From Candidatus Stercoripulliclostridium merdipullorum (GTDB taxonomy: Bacteria > Bacillota > Clostridia > Christensenellales > DTU072): a stretch of DNA of 46,519 bases. Under the pieces are notes generated by a model. It did not search any database. It saw nothing but the letters and a program-made list of their open reading frames with translations, and was not told where the DNA came from. Positions 1-7,950 of this stretch are shown in pieces. A program made the position numbers and the translations under genes. The DNA is taken from NCBI GenBank assembly GCA_018713745.1, contig DVOH01000037.1:1-46519 (forward strand), written 5' to 3'. The first letter of the stretch is position 1. The number at the start of each line of letters is the position of its first letter.

Positions 1-36
1 GGGGGCGGCGGTGGCGGCGGTGGCGGCGGTGGCGGT
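1..36 (+). repeat. In-frame 9-nt tandem repeat encoding polyglycine
   Basis: The window opens inside a tandem array of a GGTGGCGGC-like 9-mer, four units visible, translated entirely as glycine. The unit is a multiple of three, so slippage would change linker length without breaking the frame. The 5' extent lies outside the window. Confidence 0.8.
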
Positions 37-2385
37 ACCACAAACAACGGTATCGTAAACGTCCTGCCCGATATGGTGGCATACGGCGACAATTCTTCCA
101 ATTACAACGTCCCTGTCGCAAATTACGGCGCCGACAAAGCGACGCAAGCCGAAAAGCTTGCCGAAAAACAAACGGAAGAAATCGCTGAAAAGGGCATCGA
201 TACCGACGACGACGGCAAAAACGACGTGTTGGACAACGCCGACGAAGACATCACGACCTTCACCAAGATTTTCTGCGCGTCCGATCCCGAAACGATCATC
301 GATCGGATGAGCGTAGCCGGGCTTGCAAAAGATATGATGATCGAGTTGGTCGGCTATATTACCCGTAAAGACAGTGGTGCAATGCCTTCCGATCCCGCGC
401 AGTTCGGTTATGAGATCGGCACGACGAGCGCCATCCGCGACTATGAGGAGCTGGACAAACTTTATGAGCTTTATGACGAAGCCGACGAAGAAAATGAAGA
501 TTTCTATTATGAAAAATTGCAGCTGAAAAAGCGCAAAGTAATCGGCGAAGTCGTCAAAATTTTCGGTGACGACGGCGCGGCATTTGCCCGTACCGCTACC
601 GAAGAACTTTCGTATGCCTATCAAGTCGTCGAAGAAATGGTCGAGAAACACAACGTCGACAACGAAACCGATTACGATTTCAAAAACTACTTCAAGACGG
701 TTTTCTTCGATTACGAAACGCTTGTGTACTTCCTTGCTTTTGACGAGACGGTCGCGCTGAACAAATCGACCTTTGCCGCTACCAACCGCAAAAATATCAC
801 GACCTTGTACGGTTATTACTATCAGTACGAAAAAGCCGATTACGAGTGCATGACGGACGCTCAATACAAAGAGTACCTCAAGCTTTCGACGAAAGACGAA
901 AAGACCGATGCCGAAGCGTTGAAGTATACCGAGTACGACCGCACGCACTACGCAAAGGCTTATCGCTATAGCTCAAAATGTTACGAGAGATACTATACCG
1001 AGCACTTCCAGTTCCAAGCGCGTCAAGAGAAGTATGACAAAACCGTCTACACCGGCGGCAGCGTGATCAGCGGCAAAGAAATTTATGCCAACGGGATCGG
1101 CAACGCGATCGTCGGCAATTCGATCACTTACAGTTCCGAAATGATGCAAGGTCTTCAAGTCGGGATGGCTGCGACGCTGAAGATCAGCGACGTCAACTAC
1201 GAGTACACCGGCGTCGACGCCAACGTGACGCGGTATAACAAATATTACAACGACTATCAGAACCGCAGCAGTGCGGTCGCGGACAAAATCAAGATCGTCC
1301 GTTACGAAAAAGAGCAACTGAGCAGTCAGTACTATACGATCACCCATGAAACGATTTCTTCGGCGGATCTCTCCAACGCGCTGAAATATCAGATCAAGTC
1401 TTACAGCGGTGACTATATCCGCGCCATCCAGTCCTACAAAAAAGAAGACGTCATTCTCAACGAAGAACTCAAGCGCCTTGCCGCCGACGGACTGAAAGCG
1501 GGGGATGCGGAGTATGACGAAAAATTGGAAGAAATCGGCAGAAACCGCGCGATGCTTCCCAACTTGACTGACAACTGGACTGCCGCAAACATTGACTCTC
1601 AAATGACGAGTGCCAATAGCGTCGAGTGGAAGAGCGAAAGCAGCACGACGGGTGCTACGATCGAGAGTGAAATGAAAGCGGCGCTTGCCATCGATTATGA
1701 GACCTACCACCAGAAGAATCAAGGCGCCAACGCCGTGTACGTCGACGAATATTTCGAAAAGAACCTGATCAAAAAGAAATGGTCCTGCGGCGGTACCGAC
1801 AAGGAGTGCAAGAACGAAAACGGACACCTGAACTGTAGCGAAGAGTACGATACCAGCTGTAAGATTTCGCGTCTTCTGAACAATCACGACAAAGTATTCC
1901 GTCATGCGGCGGGGCAGGTCGAAATCAGCTATCAGAAAGTCGATGTCAGCGACTATGATGTTGCTACGGTAGAAGCAAGCGGATATTCGCATATCGCGGG
2001 ACCCAACGGGACGCCCGGTACGCTCAGTAAAGACGCCAAGACTCGCCCGACCCAATATACCGCCGGACAGCAGGATACTTATCAGAGCGACGAGTATATC
2101 TCCCTGCCCGAGTGGAGAGGCGGCGGACAAGGGACCAACGGCTGGCTGACCCCGACCCAAGGGGAGAGCGACAATCCCGCAAGACTTCCCGCTCAGCCGC
2201 GGAATACGACGGGTGTCGGAACTTCCTTTACGATGGTCAAGGGTGATTATACTTATTACTTCGAGTTTGTCGGTTGGTATATCGATACCGAGTTGAAGTA
2301 TGAAGTCCGTGCCAACGAAGACACCTTCGGCTACGACATCAAACTTTATCCCGGCTATAAGATCAACAAAGTGCGTTCCAAATAA
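1..2385 (+). CDS. Large probable surface protein with Gly linker, Ca-binding-like loop and InlB-type C-terminus (5' partial)
   Basis: The reading frame is open from base 1, so the gene begins before the window; the first in-frame ATG at 73 is probably not the start. Counting from base 1, residues 1-12 are all glycine, a linker between an unseen N-terminal part and the rest. Residues about 66-82 carry a D-x-D-x-D-G series like calcium-binding loops of thrombospondin-3 or dockerin type. The middle is long, acidic, Tyr/Lys-rich and probably helical. Four cysteines at about 596, 603, 612 and 620 form a C-x6-C-x8-C-x7-C cluster, perhaps a zinc site or disulphides. The last 45 residues contain an F-V-G-W-Y-x-D-x-E-L segment typical of InlB/Listeria-Bacteroides (Flg_new) repeats. 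No membrane anchor or sorting signal follows. Function is not recognised; extracellular location is inferred from the linker and repeat. Confidence 0.75.
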   Translation, partial: GGGGGGGGGGGGTTNNGIVNVLPDMVAYGDNSSNYNVPVANYGADKATQAEKLAEKQTEEIAEKGIDTDDDGKNDVLDNADEDITTFTKIFCASDPETIIDRMSVAGLAKDMMIELVGYITRKDSGAMPSDPAQFGYEIGTTSAIRDYEELDKLYELYDEADEENEDFYYEKLQLKKRKVIGEVVKIFGDDGAAFARTATEELSYAYQVVEEMVEKHNVDNETDYDFKNYFKTVFFDYETLVYFLAFDETVALNKSTFAATNRKNITTLYGYYYQYEKADYECMTDAQYKEYLKLSTKDEKTDAEALKYTEYDRTHYAKAYRYSSKCYERYYTEHFQFQARQEKYDKTVYTGGSVISGKEIYANGIGNAIVGNSITYSSEMMQGLQVGMAATLKISDVNYEYTGVDANVTRYNKYYNDYQNRSSAVADKIKIVRYEKEQLSSQYYTITHETISSADLSNALKYQIKSYSGDYIRAIQSYKKEDVILNEELKRLAADGLKAGDAEYDEKLEEIGRNRAMLPNLTDNWTAANIDSQMTSANSVEWKSESSTTGATIESEMKAALAIDYETYHQKNQGANAVYVDEYFEKNLIKKKWSCGGTDKECKNENGHLNCSEEYDTSCKISRLLNNHDKVFRHAAGQVEISYQKVDVSDYDVATVEASGYSHIAGPNGTPGTLSKDAKTRPTQYTAGQQDTYQSDEYISLPEWRGGGQGTNGWLTPTQGESDNPARLPAQPRNTTGVGTSFTMVKGDYTYYFEFVGWYIDTELKYEVRANEDTFGYDIKLYPGYKINKVRSK

Positions 2386-2414
2386 ATCGGAACCCGAAAC
2401 AGGGGAAATCATCG

Positions 2415-2442
2415 AAACGGCGCGGAAATCCGCGCCGTTTTT
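2415..2442 (+). terminator. Rho-independent terminator of the surface protein gene
   Basis: A perfect 11-bp stem (2415-2425 with 2430-2440) with a 4-nt loop runs into T's at 2438-2442, 30 nt after the stop codon. Confidence 0.93.
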
Positions 2443-2492
2443 GTTGGTATGGGGGGGATAAGATCGGCATAAATTGTATGATAGGAGGGTGG

Positions 2493-3485
2493 ATGAATAC
2501 CGCTTTGTTGTTGCTCGCGGGGGGCTTAGGCGTATTTTTAGTCGGGATGAAACTGATTGCGGAGAGTATGTCGGGGCTTAACATCGACCGTGTTCGTTCG
2601 ATGTTCGGGCGCTTGTCCCATCGCCGACTTCCCGCCGTCGGATTGGGGGCGGGGGCGGCGGCACTCTTGCAAAGTTCTTCGGCAACCACGGTGATTCTGC
2701 TCGGATTTGTCAATGCCGGAGTCGTCGATCTCGTGCAGGCTACCTGCATTATTATGGGCGCCAACATCGGTACGACGATTACGGCGGTTCTGATTTCGGT
2801 GGGGACGCTGCCGATCGGAGAGTTGTTCGGGGTCATGGCGCTCGCGGGCGCTTTGATCGTTATGACCGCCAAGGCGCCGCGCGTCAAAACGATGGGATGG
2901 TTTGTCGCGGGAACGGGGCTTCTGTTTGTCGGGTTGAAGGTCATGTCGATCGCGGCGGGAAGTCTTGCGGAAATCCCGTTTTTCCAACGCGTGTTGCCCT
3001 CCCTTCGCAGTCCCGTTCTGTTGGTTCTTGCCGGCATGGCGTTTACCGCAATCATACAGTCCAGTACCGCAACGACAGGGATTGTCATTACGCTTGCCTC
3101 CCTCGGACTGATGGATGTCACGGCTACGTTTGCCGTCATTATGGGCGGTAACGTCGGCACTTGCTTTACCGCGATGCTTGCCGCGGTGGGGCTCGATCGC
3201 GATACCAAACGTGCCGCACTGATTCATCTGTTGTTCAATGCCTTCGGCGTTTTGATTTTCTTGCCCTTAATTGTATGGGGCGGAGAATGGATCGGGTCTA
3301 AATTGCTGCAATCAATGTCGCCTGCAAGCCTGATCGCGTATTTTCATGTCGTATTCAATCTTGTTTCGACGGTGTTTTTGTTGCCTTTTGTGCGTCAGTT
3401 TGCATCGTTTTCCGCCAAATTGATTCCGGACGAACCCACAAACGTAATCTTAAAAAAATCTGAAAAATTTGGTAAAACCTCTTGA
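2493..3485 (+). CDS. Na/Pi cotransporter family membrane protein, core domain only
   Basis: Predicted sodium-coupled phosphate transporter of the Na_Pi_cotrans family, 330 aa and very hydrophobic. Both signature inverted-repeat motifs are present: QSSSATT in the first half and QSSTATT in the second, each followed by a G-A/G-N-x-G-T segment (GANIGTT, GGNVGTC). Many bacterial relatives (NptA/YjbB type, roughly 540 aa) carry a C-terminal PhoU-like domain; here the protein ends soon after the last helix in a short Lys-rich tail, so that domain is absent. I place the start at 2493 because AGGAGG at 2483-2488 lies just upstream; the in-frame ATG at 2478 would put the ribosome site inside the gene and has none of its own. 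The substrate is inferred from the family; some members may carry other anions. The stop codon overlaps the -35 of the next promoter. Confidence 0.88.
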   Translation: MNTALLLLAGGLGVFLVGMKLIAESMSGLNIDRVRSMFGRLSHRRLPAVGLGAGAAALLQSSSATTVILLGFVNAGVVDLVQATCIIMGANIGTTITAVLISVGTLPIGELFGVMALAGALIVMTAKAPRVKTMGWFVAGTGLLFVGLKVMSIAAGSLAEIPFFQRVLPSLRSPVLLVLAGMAFTAIIQSSTATTGIVITLASLGLMDVTATFAVIMGGNVGTCFTAMLAAVGLDRDTKRAALIHLLFNAFGVLIFLPLIVWGGEWIGSKLLQSMSPASLIAYFHVVFNLVSTVFLLPFVRQFASFSAKLIPDEPTNVILKKSEKFGKTS

Positions 3486-3510
3486 CAGTGCGTTACGTTA
3501 TGTATATAAT
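3482..3510 (+). promoter_or_regulatory. Consensus SigA promoter for the acyltransferase gene
   Basis: TTGACA at 3482-3487, a 17-nt spacer and TATAAT at 3505-3510 match the vegetative consensus at every base. The -35 box overlaps the stop codon of the upstream transporter gene (3483-3485). Expected transcription start is about 3517, with GAGAGG before the ATG at 3544. Confidence 0.9.
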
Positions 3511-3543
3511 GTGATTAGATACTTAATTAGAGAGGTACACTAA

Positions 3544-4887
3544 ATGCGCTACTCATCCGAAATGTGGGACAAAATGCAACACATTATGGAGAACTATAAC
3601 GATCACATGGTGCACGTCAATATCCGATTTGACGGTATGCTGGACGTCGACTTGATCAAAAAAGCGGTCTGGAACATCGTTGACAAGATTCCCGTGCTGA
3701 AATCGGTATTTATTCCCGGCATTCTGCAAGCCGAGTGGGTAACGATCGAGGAGATCGGGATCGATGATATTTTTGAGTTTCGCATTGTAGAGGGCGATCC
3801 GCAGGAGATCAGCGAAGCGTTTCTCGTGCAAAAAATCCGCGAAACCCGCGAAGCGCAAATCAAAGTTCTGTTGGTGCGTCACGACGGAAAGGACACTCTT
3901 AACTTTTTGATCAATCATCAATGCTTCGACGGAGCCGATCTCAAGTGGTTCTTGTACTATATAGCGCAAAGCTACAACAGCCTGCTTGCAGGCGGGGACG
4001 GCGCGGTCAACGTCAAGAGCGGCACGCGCAGCGAAATGCAACTCTATAAGGATTTCACGCCCGAGCAACGCGACGAAGCGTTCCGGCTGATCAGCTACTC
4101 CAAAAAGACCAAGGCAAAAATTCATTACCCGTTCGAAACCCGTAGCCTGCGTCACACCAAACCCAAATTTGTCAAATATGACATCGATCCCGAAACCTTT
4201 GTTAAGCTTAAACAGAACGGCAAAAAGCTGGGCGTTTCGATCAACGATATTATTTTGGGCTGCTTCTATCGTGCGACGCTCAAGATGGTCGAAGTCAAAG
4301 AGGGGGAGACGCTGGGGATTCCGAATATGGTCGATCTTCGCCGCTATATCAAAGGCGGACAAAGTGCCGGCATGTGCAATCTGACTTCGATGGTCGTGCC
4401 CAATCTCGGGAATGAGATCGGGGACAGCGTGTTTGAAACCGTTGTCCGCAGCAAAGTCAACATGGACCAACTCAAAGCCTATTATCCCGGCTTGCACGGA
4501 ATCCCGCTGCTTCGTAAGGTGTTTCAATATGCGCCGTATGCGCTCGCGCATTTCCTGATCGGAACGTTTTTCAAAAATCCTTTGATCGGCATCAGTAACA
4601 TCGGGATCGTTGACGATCAAAAAATGAAATTCAACGGTGTTGACGTAGAAGGAATGTTCTTGTCGGGATCGATCAAATATCCGCCTTATATGCAGCTTGC
4701 GCTCAGCACGTTCCGCAATCGTATTACGCATACCGTAGCGATTTACGGCACGCCCAAGGATTACGAAATGTTCGAGACGATGTATCGCTATTATGACGAA
4801 GGGATCCGCGAAATCGCCGATACCGACCAAATCCCTGCCGATATTCTCGAAAAGTGCCGGGAAGTGCTCGAAAAAGCCGCTCAATAA
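3544..4887 (+). CDS. Condensation/CAT-like acyltransferase family protein
   Basis: 447-aa protein of the chloramphenicol acetyltransferase-like fold that includes NRPS condensation domains, PapA-type and alcohol acyltransferases. The catalytic H-x-x-x-D-G motif is HQCFDG with H125, D129 and G130, preceded by a beta-strand-like LNFLIN segment. The N-terminus (F-D-G-x-L-D-V-D-L-I-K-K-A) matches the start of condensation-fold enzymes, in which substrates enter between two lobes. A C-terminal segment around NPLIGISNIGIVD resembles the region that bridges the lobes. No signal peptide or carrier domain is present and no NRPS or PKS gene lies nearby, so it is probably a free-standing acyl transferase acting on an alcohol or amine; the acceptor is unknown. 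It is monocistronic, with its own promoter and terminator. Confidence 0.75.
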   Translation: MRYSSEMWDKMQHIMENYNDHMVHVNIRFDGMLDVDLIKKAVWNIVDKIPVLKSVFIPGILQAEWVTIEEIGIDDIFEFRIVEGDPQEISEAFLVQKIRETREAQIKVLLVRHDGKDTLNFLINHQCFDGADLKWFLYYIAQSYNSLLAGGDGAVNVKSGTRSEMQLYKDFTPEQRDEAFRLISYSKKTKAKIHYPFETRSLRHTKPKFVKYDIDPETFVKLKQNGKKLGVSINDIILGCFYRATLKMVEVKEGETLGIPNMVDLRRYIKGGQSAGMCNLTSMVVPNLGNEIGDSVFETVVRSKVNMDQLKAYYPGLHGIPLLRKVFQYAPYALAHFLIGTFFKNPLIGISNIGIVDDQKMKFNGVDVEGMFLSGSIKYPPYMQLALSTFRNRITHTVAIYGTPKDYEMFETMYRYYDEGIREIADTDQIPADILEKCREVLEKAAQ

Positions 4888-4911
4888 TCTACTCCCAATC
4901 TCTTTCCTACG

Positions 4912-4940
4912 AAAAAGCCGCAGATACCTGCGGTTTTTTT
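4912..4940 (+). terminator. Rho-independent terminator of the acyltransferase gene
   Basis: CCGCAG (4918-4923) pairs with CTGCGG (4928-4933) around a 4-nt loop. The stem is extended by a G-T pair and A-T pairs into the T7 run at 4934-4940. Confidence 0.92.
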
Positions 4941-4955
4941 CGCTTATTGTTTCGC

Positions 4956-4984
4956 TTGATAAATGCGGGGTTTTGTATTACAAT
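4956..4984 (+). promoter_or_regulatory. SigA promoter of the luxS operon
   Basis: TTGATA at 4956-4961, a 17-nt spacer and TACAAT at 4979-4984. Expected start is about 4991, giving a leader of about 23 nt with AGAGG before the ATG at 5014. Confidence 0.82.
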
Positions 4985-5013
4985 AAAAGGGTATCAATCT
5001 ATAAGAGGTATGT

Positions 5014-5529
5014 ATGGAGACGATTCCGAGTTTTACCATCGATCACACCAAACTGAAATGCGGATTGTTTGTTTCGCGCAAAGACTATATCGGAACCAGC
5101 TGTGTCACGACATTTGACATCAGAATGAAGCGCCCGTATCACGATGAAGTGATGGAGACGGGCTCGGTGCACGCGCTGGAACATCTGATCGCAACGTATC
5201 TGCGCAACGATCCGTTGTGGGGCAACAAAGTGTTGTATTTCGGACCGATGGGATGCCGGACGGGGTTTTATTTGCTGATGGCAGCCGATCTCGAGGCGGA
5301 AGATATTCTGCCGCTGATCGAACGCACGTTTGATTTTGCCGCCGAATACGAGGGCGAAATTCCAGGGGCTACGCCCAAAGAGTGCGGATATTGCGTTGAT
5401 ATGGATCTTGCCGCTGCCAAAAACGATGCGGCAATGTATTATAACGTCATCATCAATCCCAAAAAAGAAAATCTCCATTATCCCGTCAAACGGAAACCGC
5501 GTGCCAAAAAGAGCGACGCGAAGGAGTGA
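5014..5529 (+). CDS. luxS: S-ribosylhomocysteine lyase LuxS
   Basis: Converts S-ribosylhomocysteine to homocysteine and DPD, the AI-2 precursor, in the cytosolic activated methyl cycle. The metal site is complete: H53 and H57 in S-V-H-A-L-E-H and C124 in E-C-G-Y-C; E56 is the general base and C81 of GPMGCRTG is the catalytic cysteine. At 171 aa it is slightly longer than usual (about 150-160) because of a Lys/Arg-rich C-terminal tail after residue 150. It leads an operon with an M29 aminopeptidase 3 nt downstream and a PlsC-type acyltransferase overlapping that. No Pfs nucleosidase or AI-2 receptor gene is in the window, so whether it serves signalling or only methyl recycling cannot be told here. 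Confidence 0.96.
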   Translation: METIPSFTIDHTKLKCGLFVSRKDYIGTSCVTTFDIRMKRPYHDEVMETGSVHALEHLIATYLRNDPLWGNKVLYFGPMGCRTGFYLLMAADLEAEDILPLIERTFDFAAEYEGEIPGATPKECGYCVDMDLAAAKNDAAMYYNVIINPKKENLHYPVKRKPRAKKSDAKE

Positions 5530-5532
5530 ATT

Positions 5533-6645
5533 ATGGATCCGAGAATCGAACGGTTAGCCGATGTGCTGATCAACTATTCCTGCAAACTGCAGCGGGGCGA
5601 AAAGGTTTTGATCGAAGCGAGAGGGGTAGATTATCAGTTGGTTTCCGCGCTGATCCGCAAAGCGTATCAGGCAGGAGGATATCCCTTTGTCGAATACTTC
5701 GACCTGCGCGCCCAGCGTGAATTGCTGATGGGGATTACCGCCGAACATGCGACAATGATGGCGCGATATGCTTCGGCGCGTATGCGGGAGATGGATGCTT
5801 ATATCGGCATCCGCGGCGGCAACAACAGTTTTGAGTTGAGCGACGTTCCCGTCGAAAAAATGCAGATTTACGATAAGTATTATTCTCATCCCGTGCATCA
5901 CGATCTGCGGGTTGCCAAGACAAAGTGGGTGGTCTTGCGCTATCCGACCGAGGGAATGGCGGCGCAAGCCAAAAAAAGCACGGCGCAGTTTGAAGATTTT
6001 TATTTTGACGTCTGTACCTTGGATTACAGCAAGATGGACAAAGCGATGGATGCGCTTCAGTCTTTGATCGCAAGGACCGATCGTGTGCGGATTACGGCAA
6101 AGGATACCGACCTGACATTCAGCATCAAAGGCATGGGCAGCGAAAAGTGCAGCGGACTGCGCAATATACCCGACGGCGAGATTTATACCGCGCCCGTGCG
6201 GGATTCGGTCAACGGCTACATTCATTACAATACGCCTTCGATCGAAAACGGAATCGAATTCAAAGACGTCCGTCTGGAGTTCAAGGACGGAAAAATCGTT
6301 TGCGCTACGGCGAATGACACCGTTGCCGCCAACGGAATTTTCGATACCGACGAAGGCGCACGCTATGTGGGTGAGTTTGCGTTCGGGGTTAATCCTTATA
6401 TTACCGAACCCATGGGAGATATTCTGTTCGACGAAAAAATATCGGGCAGCATTCATTTTACGCCGGGGGCGTGTTATGACGAGGTCAACAACGGCAACAA
6501 AAGTGCCGTCCATTGGGATTTAGTTCTGATCCAAACACCTGCCTACGGCGGGGGCGAAATCTATTTCGACGACGTCCTGATCCGAAAAGACGGCAGGTTT
6601 GTCCTTCCCGAATTGCAATGTCTGAATCCGGAGTTTCTCAAATGA
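5533..6645 (+). CDS. M29 family metallo-aminopeptidase (AmpS/PepS type)
   Basis: 370-aa cytosolic aminopeptidase of family M29, which releases N-terminal residues from peptides using two metal ions. The expected ligands are visible: E216 in PDGEIYTAP, E281, H308 in SGSIHFTPG, and H327 with D329 in AVHWD; the Tyr and C-terminal Asp around G-G-E-I-Y-F-D-D also fit. The N-terminal half has the usual substrate-channel domain with L-x-x-G-E-K-V-L-I. The start at 5533 follows AAGGAG (5520-5525) inside the end of luxS, so the two genes are closely coupled. Its ATGA stop overlaps the next start. Peptide preference cannot be read from the sequence. Confidence 0.93.
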   Translation: MDPRIERLADVLINYSCKLQRGEKVLIEARGVDYQLVSALIRKAYQAGGYPFVEYFDLRAQRELLMGITAEHATMMARYASARMREMDAYIGIRGGNNSFELSDVPVEKMQIYDKYYSHPVHHDLRVAKTKWVVLRYPTEGMAAQAKKSTAQFEDFYFDVCTLDYSKMDKAMDALQSLIARTDRVRITAKDTDLTFSIKGMGSEKCSGLRNIPDGEIYTAPVRDSVNGYIHYNTPSIENGIEFKDVRLEFKDGKIVCATANDTVAANGIFDTDEGARYVGEFAFGVNPYITEPMGDILFDEKISGSIHFTPGACYDEVNNGNKSAVHWDLVLIQTPAYGGGEIYFDDVLIRKDGRFVLPELQCLNPEFLK

Positions 6646-7868
6646 CACAAAATACATCGAAGCTAACAGCGGCTGTCCAAAGGCCGTCTCTTTTGCTGTA
6701 CTGGTTGCTGGTACCGATCGCTTATCTGATTTTTAAGCTCAAATTCGGATTTACCATTGTAAAAGACAAAAGAATCCGCTCTCTCCGCGGGCCTGTCATC
6801 TGCATCGGAACGCACTCCTTTGTTTTGGATGTCGCAATGATGATTCTGTCGCAATTCCCGCGGCGCCTGAACGTCGTTTGCGGAAGGGATGTTTTTACCT
6901 GGACGCCCATCAAGCCCATTCGCAAAGCGGCAGGTTTGATTCCGACCAGTCAGTTTGCCGTCGATCTCAAAAGCATCAAACAGATGAAGCAAGCGGTGGA
7001 TAACGGTTGCAGCCTTGCGCTCTTCCCCGAAGGCAAAATCTCCATTGACGGAAGGAACCTTCCTTTCCCCAATGCGGGGCTGGCGAAGCTCCTCCGATTC
7101 CTCAACGCCAACGTTGTGCTGTGCCACAACTTCGGCGGCTATTCCAGTAAGCCCAGATGGGGGCGTTGGCGAAAAGGAAAAATCGTGCACGCCGCCAAAG
7201 TCCTCTTGACCAAAGAGGAGCTGTCAAAGCTGTCGGTCGACGAAATTCAACAAATTCTGGTGAAGGAATTTACCTTTAACGATCACGATTACCGCGAACG
7301 CAATCATTTGCGCTATCGCACCAAAGAACCGGCTTTGGGGCTCCATTATATACTTTACAAGTGCCCTAAGTGCGGGGCGGAATATCAAATGGAGTCCGAC
7401 GCGACCACCTTGGCGTGTACTGCTTGCGGCAATCGTGTCACGATGGACGAGTACGGTGTGCTGCGCCCGGCAACAGCGTCGGACATCTGCCCTTATGATC
7501 GGCTGGATCGTTGGTACGACTTCGAGAAAGAAGCAATCCGTCAAGAAACCGCACATGACGACTTCCGTTTATCCTATCCTGTCGTTTGGGAGCGCAACCT
7601 TGCAAGCGTAAACCGCTACGAAGAATGCGGGGAAGGGGAATTGTATATCGATCGCGAACGCATCGGCTTTGTCGGCAAGGATTTTGACGGAAACGATGTT
7701 GTGCTGGAGTGTTCGCTCAAAAACCTTAATACGATTGTACAGAAGATGAAAGAAGCCGTCGATCTGACCATCGGCGAAGACATTCATCGCTTTTATTTCC
7801 GCGACGGCAAATACAGCGCAAAATACAATCTGATCGTCGAGGAACGATTCCGGGCCTTGCATCAATAG
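6642..7868 (+). CDS. PlsC-like acyltransferase with internal zinc ribbon
   Basis: 408-aa membrane-associated acyltransferase of the 1-acyl-glycerol-3-phosphate acyltransferase superfamily. A hydrophobic segment at residues 16-38 precedes the catalytic H-x4-D (H58, D63) and the FPEG phosphate-binding motif (128-131). Unlike ordinary PlsC (about 240 aa), residues 240-262 form a zinc ribbon with C241, C244, C259 and C262, followed by about 140 residues ending in a beta-rich region reminiscent of GRAM/PH domains. The ATG at 6642 overlaps the stop of the aminopeptidase gene as ATGA; extension upstream to 6513 would run inside that gene and is rejected. The domain order suggests lipid acyl transfer with an added protein- or membrane-binding module; the acceptor is unknown. 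Confidence 0.82.
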   Translation: MTQNTSKLTAAVQRPSLLLYWLLVPIAYLIFKLKFGFTIVKDKRIRSLRGPVICIGTHSFVLDVAMMILSQFPRRLNVVCGRDVFTWTPIKPIRKAAGLIPTSQFAVDLKSIKQMKQAVDNGCSLALFPEGKISIDGRNLPFPNAGLAKLLRFLNANVVLCHNFGGYSSKPRWGRWRKGKIVHAAKVLLTKEELSKLSVDEIQQILVKEFTFNDHDYRERNHLRYRTKEPALGLHYILYKCPKCGAEYQMESDATTLACTACGNRVTMDEYGVLRPATASDICPYDRLDRWYDFEKEAIRQETAHDDFRLSYPVVWERNLASVNRYEECGEGELYIDRERIGFVGKDFDGNDVVLECSLKNLNTIVQKMKEAVDLTIGEDIHRFYFRDGKYSAKYNLIVEERFRALHQ

Positions 7869-7877
7869 AAAAAAGAG

Positions 7878-7902
7878 GCGGTGTTGACAAAACACCGCTT
7901 TT
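7878..7902 (+). terminator. Rho-independent terminator of the luxS operon
   Basis: GCGGTGTT (7878-7885) pairs with AACACCGC (7891-7898) around a 5-nt loop, followed by T's at 7899-7902. The -35 box of the next promoter lies inside this hairpin. Confidence 0.88.
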
Positions 7903-7912
7903 GTTATATTAT
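7884..7912 (+). promoter_or_regulatory. Promoter of the lipoprotein-mannosidase operon, nested in a terminator
   Basis: TTGACA at 7884-7889, a 17-nt spacer and TATTAT at 7907-7912. An alternative -10, TATAAT at 7910-7915, would need a 20-nt spacer. The -35 is made from the stem and loop of the preceding terminator. Confidence 0.75.
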
Positions 7913-7950
7913 AATAATATATGCCTTAATTGCGCGCTTATAGGTGGTAT

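Noticed and set aside
973..2412. 479-codon antisense open frame
   Set aside because: It mirrors the plus-strand gene codon for codon, has no ribosome site or promoter and no recognisable domain; long antisense frames arise here from biased third codon positions.
7930..7950. Upstream TTG start for the lipoprotein
   Set aside because: It lacks a ribosome site and would put extra residues before an otherwise normal signal peptide; AGGTGG points to 7951.
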